Assembly (NCBI GenBank): GCA_025403435.1
Contig: CM046339.1
Coordinates: 5,224,212-5,288,211, forward strand
Length of the DNA stretch: 64,000 nt
Reading direction: 5' to 3'
Source of the DNA: Artocarpus heterophyllus
Taxonomy: Eukaryota > Streptophyta > Magnoliopsida > Rosales > Moraceae
Every line of letters starts with the position of its first letter. Positions within the stretch are counted from its first letter, which is position 1. Below, in pieces: positions 1 to 12,129 of this stretch. Under the pieces are notes generated by a model. It was given only the letters and a program-made list of their open reading frames with translations, ran no database searches and was not told where the DNA came from. Made by a program: the position numbers and the translations under genes.

Positions 1-2280
1 ATCCGATCGAGATGGAGAATACCTTTCTGATGAGTTCTTGGGACACTTGTTAGAGAATGAGATTTTATCCCATTTGACTGCGTCGGGCACTCTGCAGTAG
101 AATGGCATAGCGAAGAGAAGAAATAGGACTTTGTTGGACATGATTAGTCCATGATGAGTTATTCGTCATTACCTTTATCTTTTTGGGGATATGCACTACA
201 AATTGCATGTTATCTTTTGAACAATATGCCTTCAAAATTGGTCCCTAAAACTCCTCACGAGTTATGCACAAGAAGAAAGACATCCTTAAACCATATTCAT
301 ATATGGGGATATCCGGCTCATGTCCTGTTTAAGGATCCAAATAAGTTGGAAGCACGTTCGAAAGCTTGCATGTTTGTAGGATATCCAAAAGGGACTAAAG
401 GGGGTTATTTTTATAGCCCAAAGGAAAATAAAGTCGTTGTTTCAACTAATGCAACTTTCCTTGAGGAGAGTTACATGGACGACTTTAAACCTCGAAGCAA
501 AGTGGTGCTTGACGAGTTAAGGAGTGATCCGATCACTCCAGAGGTTTCAAACGAAACCATTCCGATCAGTGTAGAAAAACCAAACGAACCTGAACAATGA
601 CCTAAGGGGCTTCGGCGTAGTGGGAGCATTGGGCGCCAACCTGAGAGGTATATGTTCAATGGGAAGATCTTCTTGGCTGAACCAGATGAACATGACTGGG
701 ATCTTTATACTTACGCAGAAGCTATGGAGGATGTTGATTCAAAACTCTGGACAAAGGCCATGAACATAGAGATGAAGTCTATGGAGACTAATCGGGTCTG
801 GGAGTTTGTGGATCTTCTCGAAGGGGTAAAACCCATAGGGTGTAAGTGGATCTACAAGAGGAAAAGAGGAGTGGATGGAAAGGTCGAAAACTTTAAGGCT
901 AGATTGGTAGCTAAGGGTTATACGCAAAAAGAAGGAATCGATTATGAGAAAACCTTTTTGCCTATAGCCATGCTTAAGTCCATCCGAATTCTTTTGTCCA
1001 TAGCTGCCGCTCTCGACTTTGAGATTTGGCAGATAGATGTGAAGATGATTTTTTTGAATGGCTATATTGATGAGTCCATTTATATGGAACAACCAGATGG
1101 GTTCAATATCACGGGTCAAGAGGGTAAAGTTTGTAAGCTGTTAAAGTCAATTTATGGACTTAAGTAGGCTTCTCATTCTTGGAACATAAGATTTGATCAG
1201 GTAATCAAGACTTATGGGTTCTCACAAAACGTGGATGAACCATGTGTTTACAAACACATAAAGGATGAGAATGTGGTTTTTCTACTGCTCTATGTAGATG
1301 ACATTCTGCTAATTGGCAATGATGTTGGGGCATTGTCATTGGTCAAATTATAGTTGACTAAGCAGTTTGACATGAAGGACTTAGGTGAGGCTAATTTTGT
1401 TCTCGGTATCCAGATCTTTTGGGATAGGAAGAACAAGATGATAGCTTTGTCACAGGCTGGCTACATAGATAAAATTCTTAGGAGGTTTGCAATGCAGGAT
1501 TCCAAGAAAGGTGGGCAACCATCTAGGTCTTGAATTACTCTTTCTAAGAAAGACTCTCCAAAGTCTTATGAAGAAAGAGAATACATGAAGAAAGTGCTTT
1601 ATGCTTCAATAGTAGGTAGTCTCATATATGTCATACTTTACACACGACCGGATATTAGCTATGCGATCGGGATTGTAAGTCGATTTTAGGCAGATCTAGG
1701 ACCTAACCACTGGGTTGTGGTAAAGCATATTTTTCAAGTACCTGCGAAGGACTCGAGGGTATATGCTTGTATATTTGGGTGAGGACCTAACTCCTCTAGG
1801 ATATATTGATTCAAATTTTTAATCCTGTCTGGATTCTAGGAAATCGACTTCGGGTTTTGTGTTTACTCTGGGCAGTGGTGCCATTACTTGGAGAAGTGCT
1901 GAGCAAGATTGCACTTCAGATTCAACGATGGAGGCCGAGTATGTGGCAGCTAGTGATGCTTCGAAAGAAGCAGTGTGGCTCCGCAAGTTCCTTGGGGATC
2001 TTGAGGTTGTTCCTGGCATGGATAAGGCAGCATCAATGTACTATGATAACAGTGCGACGATAGCTAATGCTAAGGAACCAAGATTTCACAAGAAGAGTAA
2101 ACATATTGATCGAAAGTATCATGTGATAAAGGACTTCGTTGAGGGTAGGCATGTCAAGGTATGCAAGATTGCGTCAAAGGACAATTTAGCTGATCCATTT
2201 ACGAAGACACTTACTGGGAGAGTCTTCGAGAGGCATGTGGAAGCTATGGGGATGGGAGATTTGTCATATTTATTCACTTA
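1..2280 (+). pseudogene. Ty1/copia pol remnant (integrase tail, RT, RNase H)
   Basis: This is the 3' part of a copia polyprotein gene, entering from outside the window. In order it shows the integrase C-terminal part (about 150-600, FVGYPKGTKGGYFYSP-type motif), the reverse transcriptase (about 690-1500, with KWIYKRK, QIDVKMIFLNG and an intact YVDD at 1291-1302) and the RNase H region (about 1800-2280, with STSGFVF, MEAEYVA and a C-terminal KHIDRKYH motif). The frame is broken by in-frame stops (598, 1165, near 1350, near 1530, near 1687) and by a one-base shift near 1735 that moves the RNase H part into another frame. It cannot encode a working polyprotein. The stop at 1165 falls where the family has GLKQAS, so a CAG to TAG change is likely. 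A diverged copy of the same family lies at 52445-58740. Assignment to the superfamily is certain; the lineage is not resolved. Confidence 0.93.
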
Positions 2281-2283
2281 GTG

Positions 2284-2295
2284 CAAATGGGAGAT
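2284..2295 (+). other. Polypurine tract of copia element
   Basis: The purine-rich run CAAATGGGAGAT lies directly before the TGTTAG start of the LTR, where plus-strand priming occurs in copia elements. It follows the RNase H stop codon by only a few bases. Confidence 0.7.
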
Positions 2296-4270
2296 TGTTA
2301 GACATGTATGCCCTAGGGAGTAAAAATACAATAAGTTTTTGGAGACATTTTTTATCAATAAAGAATTTATTTATTATTTATACCAAATCTTGTCCTCTTT
2401 ACGTTTATATTTGTTGAATGTATGTTAAGCAAACAATAGTCTGAGACTGTCGGTCTAAACCTTAAAAATTGGGCATATGATGGACGGATTGTGCGGAAGA
2501 CACGATTTTTAAGGTGATGGTCTAAATCATACGATCCACAATCGAGGAAATAAAGTTAGGCACTTTATTTATGCAAAGATTGTTATGTTGTCTATATCCT
2601 TTTTGGGAGATGGTTTGTTTTGATCATCGGAGATGGATTCCGTGAATAGAAACATTGGCATGTTGTCATAGGTGACAATATGTTGGATCGGGACATAAAG
2701 TGAATTGATTTGGATTAATAATTCTGTCTTGTCAAATTGATTCACTTTAGACAATCATTTGTATGGTATCTTAATCTTGAGATGAATAGTGGGCATGTTG
2801 TCTTGACTTATGTCTTTTGATGTACTAAAGGGTGACACCCACATCTTAATAGTGGTATGCATGCCAGTACGTTGGACGCATGACTCTTGATGGCGTAGAC
2901 TTGTTATTCATAGATATGGAATCTATGGCTTCTCTTTAGGAGTGATGATATCCTCTTATATGCGTTATCCTGTAATTGAAAAACTAAAGCGCTCAACCAT
3001 TTGGATACATAAGTGTAACCGAATGGTATACTATCGTTGGATAGTAAGTTTTCTAATGGTGAGATGATGGAACGTAAGATAAAAATAATCAGGAATGTAA
3101 GACAGAACTTGTCCTTAAGCCGATTATGGATTATCATATGGGGATACGATACACTATGATATGTCATGGAGACTTGGCTATACGGGCTTCGTAATTCTAT
3201 GTAGTTCGAGAGTGCAGCTCCAAGCTTTTAGTGGAGTAGCGTTGGAGTTGATAATTATGAAATGTATACTTGGGATATTGGGTTTCATGATTATCGAGAG
3301 CTTGAACTATATAGGTCCATTTGGTCCCCTTTGCTAGCTCACAAAATCCTATAACGACACGGCGTGCTTTTTCAATAATTGGCGACTTATGTTGGATTTA
3401 TCAGATTGGTTAAATTTGGAAGAATTAAATAATTCATGTCTGTTTATCGGTTGAATTAATTTTGTAATAAAATTAATTCAAGATAAACTTGTTAAATTAT
3501 TGGGATCGGATAATTATTGTCTGTTTATCGGTTGATTGAATTGGATAAATTAGATCAAGATAAACTTGTAGAATTATTGTGAATTGATTTATTTTCTTAG
3601 AGATTATCTTGATAAAGTTGTTTTGATCAGATAACTTCTCTATTGGGTTATTTGAATTAAAACTGAGACTTTATCTTATAGAATCTCGGGTGAAAAATAA
3701 AATATTCGTGGAGATATTTACGCGGTAGTTCGGCCTGCCGATCAATGAGAGATAAGATTACACATTTTCACGCGGATCTTATCAGATATTGATCCGAACT
3801 TGATTCTGTTTTGAATTTTTGAGACCTAATCTGATACGGACTGACCCCAGGACCAATCGCTATGTAAAAGGAGTAAGTCTCATGAGTTACAAAAGATTAG
3901 TTGAGAGATTAAGAGTGATACTCTATTGGTAAGCATCTGAAAACTCCTTGAGAGCTTTTGTTTACGAATCACGAACACTTACTTTGGGTTCTCTTGATTG
4001 GTTGGAATGAGAGTCACCAGTGGAAGAGCTGTACGTGTGAGCCCGCACTCACTCTAGTCGTGGATAGAGAATAGCAAAGAAGACCAGTTGGTTGAGGCTC
4101 TTCTGGAACGTTACTTCTCTTCACGGATTGTGGAGGTTCTTCGGCACACAAAGGTTAGTAAGATCTTTTTAATTTATACATATAACATGTCAAACTTGTG
4201 TTTTGGAAAATAATCTGATGTTAAAATTTTTAAAATTCCTGCTGCGCACCTCACACTGTTTTTTCCAACA
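2296..4270 (+). repeat. 3' LTR of copia element
   Basis: The LTR starts TGTTAGACATGTATG straight after the polypurine tract and ends with TTTTTCCAACA, giving the TG...CA ends expected of an LTR (1,975 bp). Its second half (about 3440-4270) matches 52445-53236, where the same CCAACA end is followed by a tRNA-Met-type primer site, which independently confirms the 3' boundary. The sequence at 3729-3743 contains the GC-rich inverted repeat TTCGGCCTGCCGATC discussed in the findings. The five bases after the LTR (GTAAT) would be the target duplication, but the partner copy lies outside the window. The length is large for a copia LTR. Confidence 0.85.
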
Positions 4271-4440
4271 GTAATATTGTATCTGTTTTTATTATCTTGT
4301 TGAATGCTTTCAAAAGTTTTAAATTTATCACATTTTTAATAATTAATTAATTCCCTAAGTTGGAAATTTTTAACTAAAACCTACTTAATCAACCTAATTA
4401 ATCTTCTAGGTCACCTTACGTACTTCAGAGCGTGACAGTC

Positions 4441-4600
4441 GCCAAATAGAAAGCTTATTGTTGGGCCATGGGTGGCTTGCAAGCAAGCTATCTTCTTTCA
4501 GGAAAAATAGTTTGCCAAATAACGACCTATTTCCCGGGCCATGAGTGGCACGCAAGCCTCCCTTCTCATAAATAGATCGCCAATAGCAAGCCTCCCTTCC
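4441..4600. repeat. Diverged ~73-bp two-copy repeat
   Basis: GCCAAATA at 4441 and 4514, and GGGCCATGnGTGGC at about 4463 and 4536, recur with a 73-bp spacing. A partial third copy (CGCCAATAGCAAGCCTCCC) follows. It is GC-richer than its surroundings. Function unknown. Confidence 0.55.
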
Positions 4601-4804
4601 CAGTACTCTATTTTATAATCCACAACATCCGAATGATGCATGATAGCTATTTATGACCACGGTCACACTCAACCCTCAAAGATTTATAACGATATATGTT
4701 ACCTCAAGGAGAGAGAGAAAGCGGGATAAAGGCAAAAAGAGAGGGACGCGATCCAAACCATGTTTAAAAAAAAAAAAAACAAAAAAAAAAGTCAAGACCC
4801 TCCT

Positions 4805-4889
4805 ACAAAAAAGAAGGAAAGGAACTGTAAAAAGGGTCTAAATTTTTTTATAATAAACACTTTTTGGAGTTCCCTTCCTTCTTTTTTGT
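4805..4889. repeat. Short inverted repeat (hairpin)
   Basis: The 21-mer at 4805-4825 is the reverse complement of 4869-4889 with one mismatch, with a loop of about 43 bases. An AGGGTCTAAATTTT direct repeat accompanies both arms. It may be a small foldback remnant. Confidence 0.6.
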
Positions 4890-6955
4890 AAAGGGTCTAA
4901 ATTTTGGGGTCTGTAATATGTTCTCTAAATTTTTTGTAATTTGAAAGGTCTTGTGAGGATTTGAATGTGTATTTGAAGTTCATCAATAATAACAGATCAA
5001 ATTCCATTGATATATGTGTTATTCTTGATAGAACCACCATAATTTATTGTGTTGGTTATTTTCAGATCCCATTTTACAAGTTTTGTTGTTGTTTTGATCT
5101 ATTTTACTCAGGCTTCAAAATTTGGGTTCTAAGAGATTGGTAGACTTTGCCGTCAACATTTACGCTTACCTAAAATAGCTATAGGGATTGCTATATTCTA
5201 TTGATCTCTACCAATAAAAATATAATAAACCATGCAAAAAAAAAAAATGAAACATCTATAAATTAATATATCGAAGTGGGACATTTAGTTCTTAATTTAG
5301 GAGGTTTCGAAATCACGAAACTTAAAATATAATCATTTTCCTAATTTTGAGAAATGAAAACAAATAAACTTGTAACAGAATTCTGTTGGATTGGATCAAA
5401 TATGGCTAGGTCATCCATATGAGAATGTACCAAAAACCCCAAAATCAAGGAGCAGGATTGACAAATTGCAATGGACATGACAAAAAATTGGACGTTTTTA
5501 CGTGATTTACACTCAACTGATTTGACCAGTTAGGTGATAAATATTTATAATATAAAACTTATGTGGATCACAACCCTTCACCATCACATGAGGGTGCTTC
5601 GCATGTAATTTTAGCCACGTACCTAGCTAGTCCAAGCAATATTTTGTAATATAATTTTTTGATTACAAAGTACATAAGTCATATACCGATACATACCCTT
5701 CACATTTGAACTTTTAGTTTCAATGCGCAAACCAGTTCGCCCTCACATTATCAAAATGGTACATTTGAATTAGAACCCAAATTATCAACAATTGCATCTT
5801 AAAATCAAAACCACAAAAAAAAAAAAAAAAAAAATCTGCATTTGCATGGTAAAACTAATGGTTCTTTTGGTTCATAGGTAGAAATTGAAATTTTTACAAG
5901 AGAAAATTCTAAAAAAAAAGAAGTTGAATTGTAATTCACAATAAAATAAACAAGCTACAAAATCTTGAAAGATTGACCATGTGCTTCAAGGTTGCCTCAC
6001 ATGGTGCTGCCTCAAGAGGTTGCAATTCGGCTGGCGAGGTAAATTGTATCTAAGTTTGTATCACCCCTAATAGGGAAGATCCCTTCCTCATGTAGATCTT
6101 ACCTCCTGGCTATGAGAAAGGATCTTACCTTGGGTCAGATGTCTAGCGAGAGGCATGCTGACCTAGTGTGATGTTGTTAATGTCGAGCTCACATTTCGAC
6201 AATATTGGCAAGAACGAGGGAGAAAGTTTGTGAAAAGGCGTTGAGGTTGTGTTGGTTTGGTTGTATTTGGAGGTTGGATGTGTGTTTAGAATTAGAACAT
6301 CAAAAAACCTTAATTAAATCTTCTTTTGAAACAAAACTTAATTAGAAAGGTAGTTGTTAAACTTAAATATTTTCCCCAATTTTTTATGGATAGCAAGTCA
6401 AACATTAAAGCCTTAAATTATGTAAATTTTCCTCGGGAAAAAATGAGAGTAAATTTTCTAAAATCAGGTAACTTTTCCTTATCTACAAAATTGGACATGG
6501 TTTTGCAATAAAAATTATTTATTTATCCCAAAATTTATATCAGCAATTAAAATACCACGAATAAAGTTAGAACTATTCTTGTTTATCGACTGACATGTTG
6601 ATTATTTTACCCATAAAAAAAAAAAAGAAGAAACCGCCATGTTGATGAGCCCTAATTGAAATTTTATTACAACAGCAGAATTGGAAGCATGAATCTAGAT
6701 CAAAGTTACGCGAGATTACGCAGCAAAATTTTTAAAAGGGAAAGATAATATTATTATAGTATAGGAGCTACAACTAAAGAAAGCAACAAGCAATATAAAT
6801 ATCGTGAACTGGTGCCTGTTAACTAAAGCTACAGCAAAGTTGCACGCTTTCGACCATAGTGGGCAAGTAATGAAAAGCGTTCAAACCACCAAAATCCCCC
6901 AACTAACTAAAATAAAACCCCTTTTTTCAACAACCCAAAAAAAAAGAAAAAAAAC

Positions 6956-6957
6956 TT

Positions 6958-6992
<35 letters not shown>
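6956..6992. repeat. GA dinucleotide microsatellite
   Basis: An uninterrupted run of about 14 GA units is followed by a slightly broken GAGAAGAGAGG tail. Confidence 0.9.
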
Positions 6993-6993
<1 letters not shown>

Positions 6994-7554
6994 AGGTGGT
7001 CGCCTAATCTGGACTAGCGCAGCGATTGGTGGCCCATTATGGCGCATTGGCATCACTATGAAGAAAACATGTAAAAAATGCTAAATATTACACATCCGCA
7101 ACTTTGCTCTAGAAGCATTCTAGTACTACTAATCAAAAAGAGCAATATAATTTGCTCACTCCTGCTTTAACGTGAAAACAATATTATAAACATACATGAT
7201 GATATGATATTTATGTTCAACGTATATAAACATATCCAGCACAAGCATAATATGTGTGGTACGTAAAGTAGGAGTGGGAGGGTAGTTATGGGAGGATTAG
7301 TAGATAAAAAGGACTTAATTAGATCGTTTTTGTAAGAGGGATTAGAGAATGAAATGGCTTTGATGAGATACTCAAAATTGTTGGATTTAATCTATTTCAA
7401 ATAAAATTATAGCTTGGCTTGATTTATGATTCCTTACGTCCTGAAAACATAATTTTTTTTAAAAAAAATATAGTCATGTTGTATAGCATTTAACAGCAAA
7501 AAACATGATGAGAACTAACGGTGACAACAAATTAAAGTTTTAGGATTTTAAAGT

Positions 7555-7790
7555 TTAAATTCTTAAAAAGAGGACTAATGGTACTAACAAATTAAGAGTT
7601 TGTATATTCGAGTATTCAAATTTGGGGATCTAAGAGCCAACAGTTTAAGAGCTTAGGGACTTGAGTGTCTAAATTCTTAAAATGGAGACATAAGTGTCAA
7701 CATATTAAGAGTTTAGGGATCTGAGTGCCCAAATTCTTAAAATAACCATCCAAATACGAAAGATTAAAAAGTTTGGGGACTTATAACGCA
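7555..7790. repeat. Diverged tandem repeat, ~60-bp period
   Basis: Three to four copies of a unit recur with the pattern TTAAGAGTTTAGGGAnnTGAGTGnC followed by AAATTCTTAAAA and a spacer. Copies differ by many substitutions, so the array is old. No terminal structure was seen. Confidence 0.6.
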
Positions 7791-9420
7791 AATATACCTA
7801 TTTATTTTGTTTTCCACTTGCCAAACCTAGTCAACGTTTTTCCACATCAACAGCATTAATGCGTTTTGGTATTCTATTTATTTAAAAATAATGTACGTAG
7901 AAATTTATGTTGGTGTATACGCATATGCATATGTGTGTTCAGCGAATAAAAGAGCAGAGCTATTCACAGACCAGAGTATTGGATGATCATCACCCTTAAA
8001 CTATATTTTTCTTTCAATATTGTTGATAAAATTTATAAAAATCATATTTTATCTCTCTTAAAATTATATTTTGTCTCTTTGATACTCAGCCCTGATTATT
8101 ATTATTATTATTATTTGCTCCGCTGCTTAACGAGTGGTCCATTTAAGCAATGATATATGTTTAGAATGGTGCGTTTTGTAATGCATAATTGTAATACACT
8201 CCGTACGTGTACCGCGTGCGGCCGACGCACCTAGTAGTGGCCTATCATTTGGCTTGTGATTTTGTGATAAAATATTAGCCGTTGATTATTAAAATTGGGC
8301 AGCAGCTGAACCGTTGATCTGGTTCACGCATTCTTGGCCGCAATTCAAAAAACGCAGTTGTAAAGTGAAAGGCCATGCTTCACTTTGCTTTCCTATTACG
8401 CGCTCCCACTCAAGTCAAACCACCCCCACCCCCACCCGACCGTATCTTTTGCACAATTTGATAAAACTATATACAACATTTGATTTTCATGAAGCATTAG
8501 GGAGCAATGTAATATAAGAAAATGCTAATCATATAGCATACAAATCTAACAGTTATTACTTAAATAATGTGGAGCATATCCATTCAAAAAAAAAAGGAGT
8601 ATATGACAATTATTAAATAAACAAGACAAAATTTGTTGTAGACTGGTAAAAATCGATGATGTTGTTATGTCATGAAAGATATTCATTGAGAAAAGGTTAC
8701 TCTATATGAAACAATGCTAGAGGTGTCAAAACACTATTTTAGTGTGACAATATATTAAATGGGCTACCTTATTGATGTGGTAAGTCAAATTCACATGCTA
8801 TATATATCAATATGACAAAATTACTAATTGAGATAGCATAGTAATTATATTACGAATGTTGTCAGTAAAAATCTATATCTAAATTAGCGCCTCGATATGT
8901 TACTCTCCCTTGAAGGAAATAACTAGAAGCTAGACAGTTGCAATGTTGGAGACTAGTCTAAAGTGCCCATACTTTATAACATCATTAACATGTTTGCACA
9001 ATTTAGATGGCATATACTCCTAATTGTCGTTTACGGCACACAAAGGAAGAACGGAATCAAAAAATACATTGAAATCATTTTGATATATTTTTTTCCTATT
9101 TTTTCCTTCCTTTTTATCCCTTATACAGTATCACACCATGGCCCACTCTAAACCCTTTACGCCCTACATTAAGAAAATCAATAAAAAACATACAAAAGTT
9201 GAAACGAACAACCATGGCACCCTCGTAATTAAGCGCAAAATTGAAGGACAAAAGAAAAAATAAACTCGAACAACCGCGCCTACTTAAACACCACAAACAA
9301 ACCAAAAAACAGTCGTAACTTCCAACAGCGCCAATCCGAAAAAAGGTTTTGTGAGATTAAAGAGAGGGAAAAAAAACAAAGGAAAAAGAGCAAGGCAAAG
9401 CAAAACAAAAACAAACACAA

Positions 9421-10071
9421 ATGGATAAAACCCAACGTCCAACTCCTCTTCACTTCTTATCCTCATTACTCTTCTTCATAATCTTCTTCTTCATCAAACC
9501 AATCCCAGCCGTAGGATACGCCGACACGGAATCCAACACCAACGGCACGGATTTCATCCGCTCGAACTGCGCGGCAACCCTGTATCCGGATGTGTGCTAC
9601 ACCTCCCTCTCCCGGTACTCGGCGGCGGTGCAGCGGAACCCGGAGCAGCTGGCTCGGGTGGCCATTTCCGTCAGCCTCGCCAAGGCCAAGCACGTTGCCG
9701 CCTACGTGTCGAACCTATCCCGCCAAGCTGACTACGGCGCCGACCCCCGCGCCGCCGCCGCCCTCCACGACTGCTTCTCCAACTTCGGCGATGCCGTCGA
9801 CGAGATCCGCGGCTCGCTCAGACAGATGCGCCACCTCAACGTCGGCGGTGCCGGGGCTGGCGGCGGCGAGTCGTTCCGGTTCCAGATGAGCAACGTGCAG
9901 ACGTGGATGAGCGCCGCCCTCACCGACCAGGAGACCTGTACGGACGGTTTCCAGGACGTCGCCGACGGGCCGGTCAAGAAGGACATCTGCGATCGGGCGA
10001 CCGAGGTCAAGAAGCACACCAGCAATGCCCTCGCCCTCGTCAACAGCTACGCCGAGAAATCCGCCCCCTGA
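9421..10071 (+). CDS. Pectin methylesterase/invertase inhibitor domain protein, secreted
   Basis: A single-exon 216-residue protein with the plant PMEI fold. Family members bind and inhibit pectin methylesterases (or cell-wall/vacuolar invertases) in the apoplast; which target this one has cannot be read from sequence. Residues 1-34 look like a signal peptide (hydrophobic FLSSLLFFIIFFFI, cleavage likely after AVGYA). The mature part begins FIRSNCAATLYPDVCYTSLS, with the first cysteine pair at C50 and C59. The second pair is probably C118 (LHDCFSNF) and C173 (QETCTDGF), with a fifth cysteine at C190. N-glycosylation sequons lie at N41 and N98. A glycine-rich insert (GGAGAGGGE, from residue 142) sits between helices. 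The length suits stand-alone PMEI or '21 kDa' proteins. The start is chosen because it gives the signal peptide and lies in a good plant context (ACAAATGG). The coding part from about 9540 is strongly GC-rich against AT-rich flanks. The frame is intact, so this is the one credible working host gene here. Confidence 0.93.
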   Translation: MDKTQRPTPLHFLSSLLFFIIFFFIKPIPAVGYADTESNTNGTDFIRSNCAATLYPDVCYTSLSRYSAAVQRNPEQLARVAISVSLAKAKHVAAYVSNLSRQADYGADPRAAAALHDCFSNFGDAVDEIRGSLRQMRHLNVGGAGAGGGESFRFQMSNVQTWMSAALTDQETCTDGFQDVADGPVKKDICDRATEVKKHTSNALALVNSYAEKSAP

Positions 10072-12121
10072 TTATCTCTTTCTCTCCACCGTCCGATCAA
10101 TAGCATAATTTGTGATTTTTGTGATCAGATCGATCGAGTCGTTCAATTGGACAGGTATAGAGAGGTTGCGTTTTGTATGATAGCGTTTTCGTTTTATATA
10201 TATTATTACATATCACGTATTTCTAGCAGTAAGTTAAGTTAAAATACAGTTGCTACAGTAAGAAGACAGACAGAGAGTTTTGTTGTTTGTTTTTGTGGAA
10301 GAGAGCTTGGTCTATGTGCTAACTAAATGAGTGACTAGTTTTATACATTACTTTAACTTTAATGCATTTTGTTTTGTTTTCCCTCTGTCATTTCCTTCTT
10401 TCTAAACGAAGAAGATTGCAGTTCTTTGTAATTGAATCCGAGTTGACTCGGTTCCACCCTGAGTTAACAATGCCGAGTTCCAAGTGGGTCTCTCTTTTCT
10501 CTCTCTCTCTCTTTCTTTTTTTGGTAGGAGGGTCTCTCTTTCTCTTTTTCTTTCTCTTTTGAGTTATAATCCTTCGTATCTATGTTTTAGAAAAACATAA
10601 TACCTTATCATTTAGAAACTAGTAAAAGAGTACTTTGTTACAGTATCTTGAGTTTGATTTTTACAAAAAAAATTCAAATTTACTCTTTTATTAATTAACT
10701 TCAAATTAATTTTGTAAAAACTATAATTGAAAATTAAAACAAAAAATTATGTAAAAATCATAAAAAGCATATATATGGGTTTATTTATTTTTTTGGTTTT
10801 GTTTGTATTTATTTTTTTTATAATTTCAATAAAATAATTTAAGATTGATTAATAAAAAGGTAACTTTGAAATTTTACGACACAAAACACACATCTAAAAT
10901 AAATGTTTCAAAACTATAAGTATTATTTTGATATCTTCCAAATAACAAAATACTAATACGATGTTTTTTTAAAAAACAACGTACCAACATGATAACAACC
11001 TTTCTCTTTTCAGGTATAGTTTCTTGACTTTTTATTTTTTTATTTTCTTTTTTAGTTCTTGCGCGTGAGCTTTTACTAGCTTTCCATATGAGCACGACGA
11101 TATGTTTGTACATGCCTAATCATAAACAGTTTTCTTCATAGAAGAAAAAAAACAAGAGGCATAGAAGTAGTTTTCCGAAATTTTCTTTGTCACAAGAAAT
11201 TTTCCTTTTGCATTAATATATGTATTTTGAACTGTGTAGGCGTGGCTCATAGAGCTCAAACTAAATTTCTTTACCTTTTTCAGGAGGAATAAACCCCTTT
11301 GATTTTTTTATGGTTACAAATTGAAATCCATCAGAAAAGTTGGTGTTTGTACTGAGTGAAATAGACATAAGCATATAGTTGTGTAAGAAGTTTTTGGATG
11401 ATCTTCTTATAAATTGTTCACCTTTTAGGAAAAAAGAAGGAAAGACCTAGTACGATGGTCTACCTAATTGAAAGATTAATATGCATAACTTGAAGGAAAG
11501 ACCTAGTACGATGGTCTACCTAATTGAAAGATTAATATGCATAACTTATGTACATATGACAATAATTGTACAGATAAATATTTATTTCTTTTTGTTGATA
11601 TGATAAAGGACTTGCTAAGACTCTAGTGTTTCTTGTCGCTCTCTATTTTTTTTTTTTTTAGTGCAAGTCTTATTGCTACTATTCCTATTTTAGTCTGACT
11701 TTTTTTTTAATTTGTTTTAATCAGTAATTTATATTTGGTAGTGCACAAGTAGTGCTCCAGATACTCTTCCCACAAAGGCTTGATTATTAACTTCTAAATG
11801 ATCAGGATTCAGATTTAATACACACACACATGAAGATCATGATGTGTTGGGAAAACAAATTATTTGAATTTGTCTATATCTTAATTGAGGTGTCACGCTG
11901 TCAAGTTTGGGAGATTCACCATACACAAAAAGTGCACTAGTAATAATTTCCAAAATTGATTAACATAAAAACGATGACGAACTGGATTTTGCATACTTTT
12001 TATGTAAAACCTGTGTGCCAGCTGCTACAATCTCTCTCTCTTTCCGTCGGTCTACGCTGGAGCCAAAACACAGTGATTGGTGATAAACACATTTTAATTA
12101 GCTTTGTAATTAAGGATGGTC
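10072..12121. other. PMEI 3' region and intergenic DNA
   Basis: The first ~290 bases after the stop are the probable 3' untranslated region; no canonical AATAAA was identified with confidence. Beyond that the sequence is AT-rich with pyrimidine runs (about 10495-10560). It contains a perfect 56-bp tandem duplication (11436-11546, listed separately). No coding region is supported. Confidence 0.6.
11436..11546. repeat. Perfect 56-bp tandem duplication
   Basis: The segment beginning GAAGGAAAGACCTAGTACG at 11436 is repeated without visible change from 11492. The lack of divergence suggests a recent duplication (or an assembly artefact). Confidence 0.9.
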
Positions 12122-12129
12122 CACTGGTG

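Larger units (their letters stand above)
4271..9420. other. Intergenic DNA upstream of the PMEI gene
   Basis: No coding region is supported in this AT-rich stretch. It holds a short diverged repeat (4441-4600), an inverted repeat (4805-4889), poly-A runs (near 4766-4790 and 5816-5834), a somewhat GC-richer 280-bp patch without an open frame (about 5960-6240), a GA microsatellite (about 6958-6990), a diverged tandem repeat (7555-7790) and a short ATT microsatellite (about 8096-8116). The final 300 bases are the likely promoter and 5' leader of the PMEI gene, purine-rich just before the start codon. A TATA-like GATATATTT near 9081 is possible but unproven. Confidence 0.6.

Noticed and set aside
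4653..4841. 62-residue lysine-rich frame
   Set aside because: It is encoded by poly-A-rich DNA, with no domain; likely chance.
5960..6240. GC-richer patch that might be an exon
   Set aside because: No frame of useful length, no splice context and no recognisable peptide.
9466..10043. Several 75-103-residue open frames antisense or out of frame to the PMEI gene
   Set aside because: They are shadows of a GC-rich coding region; the sense frame has the signal peptide and family cysteines.
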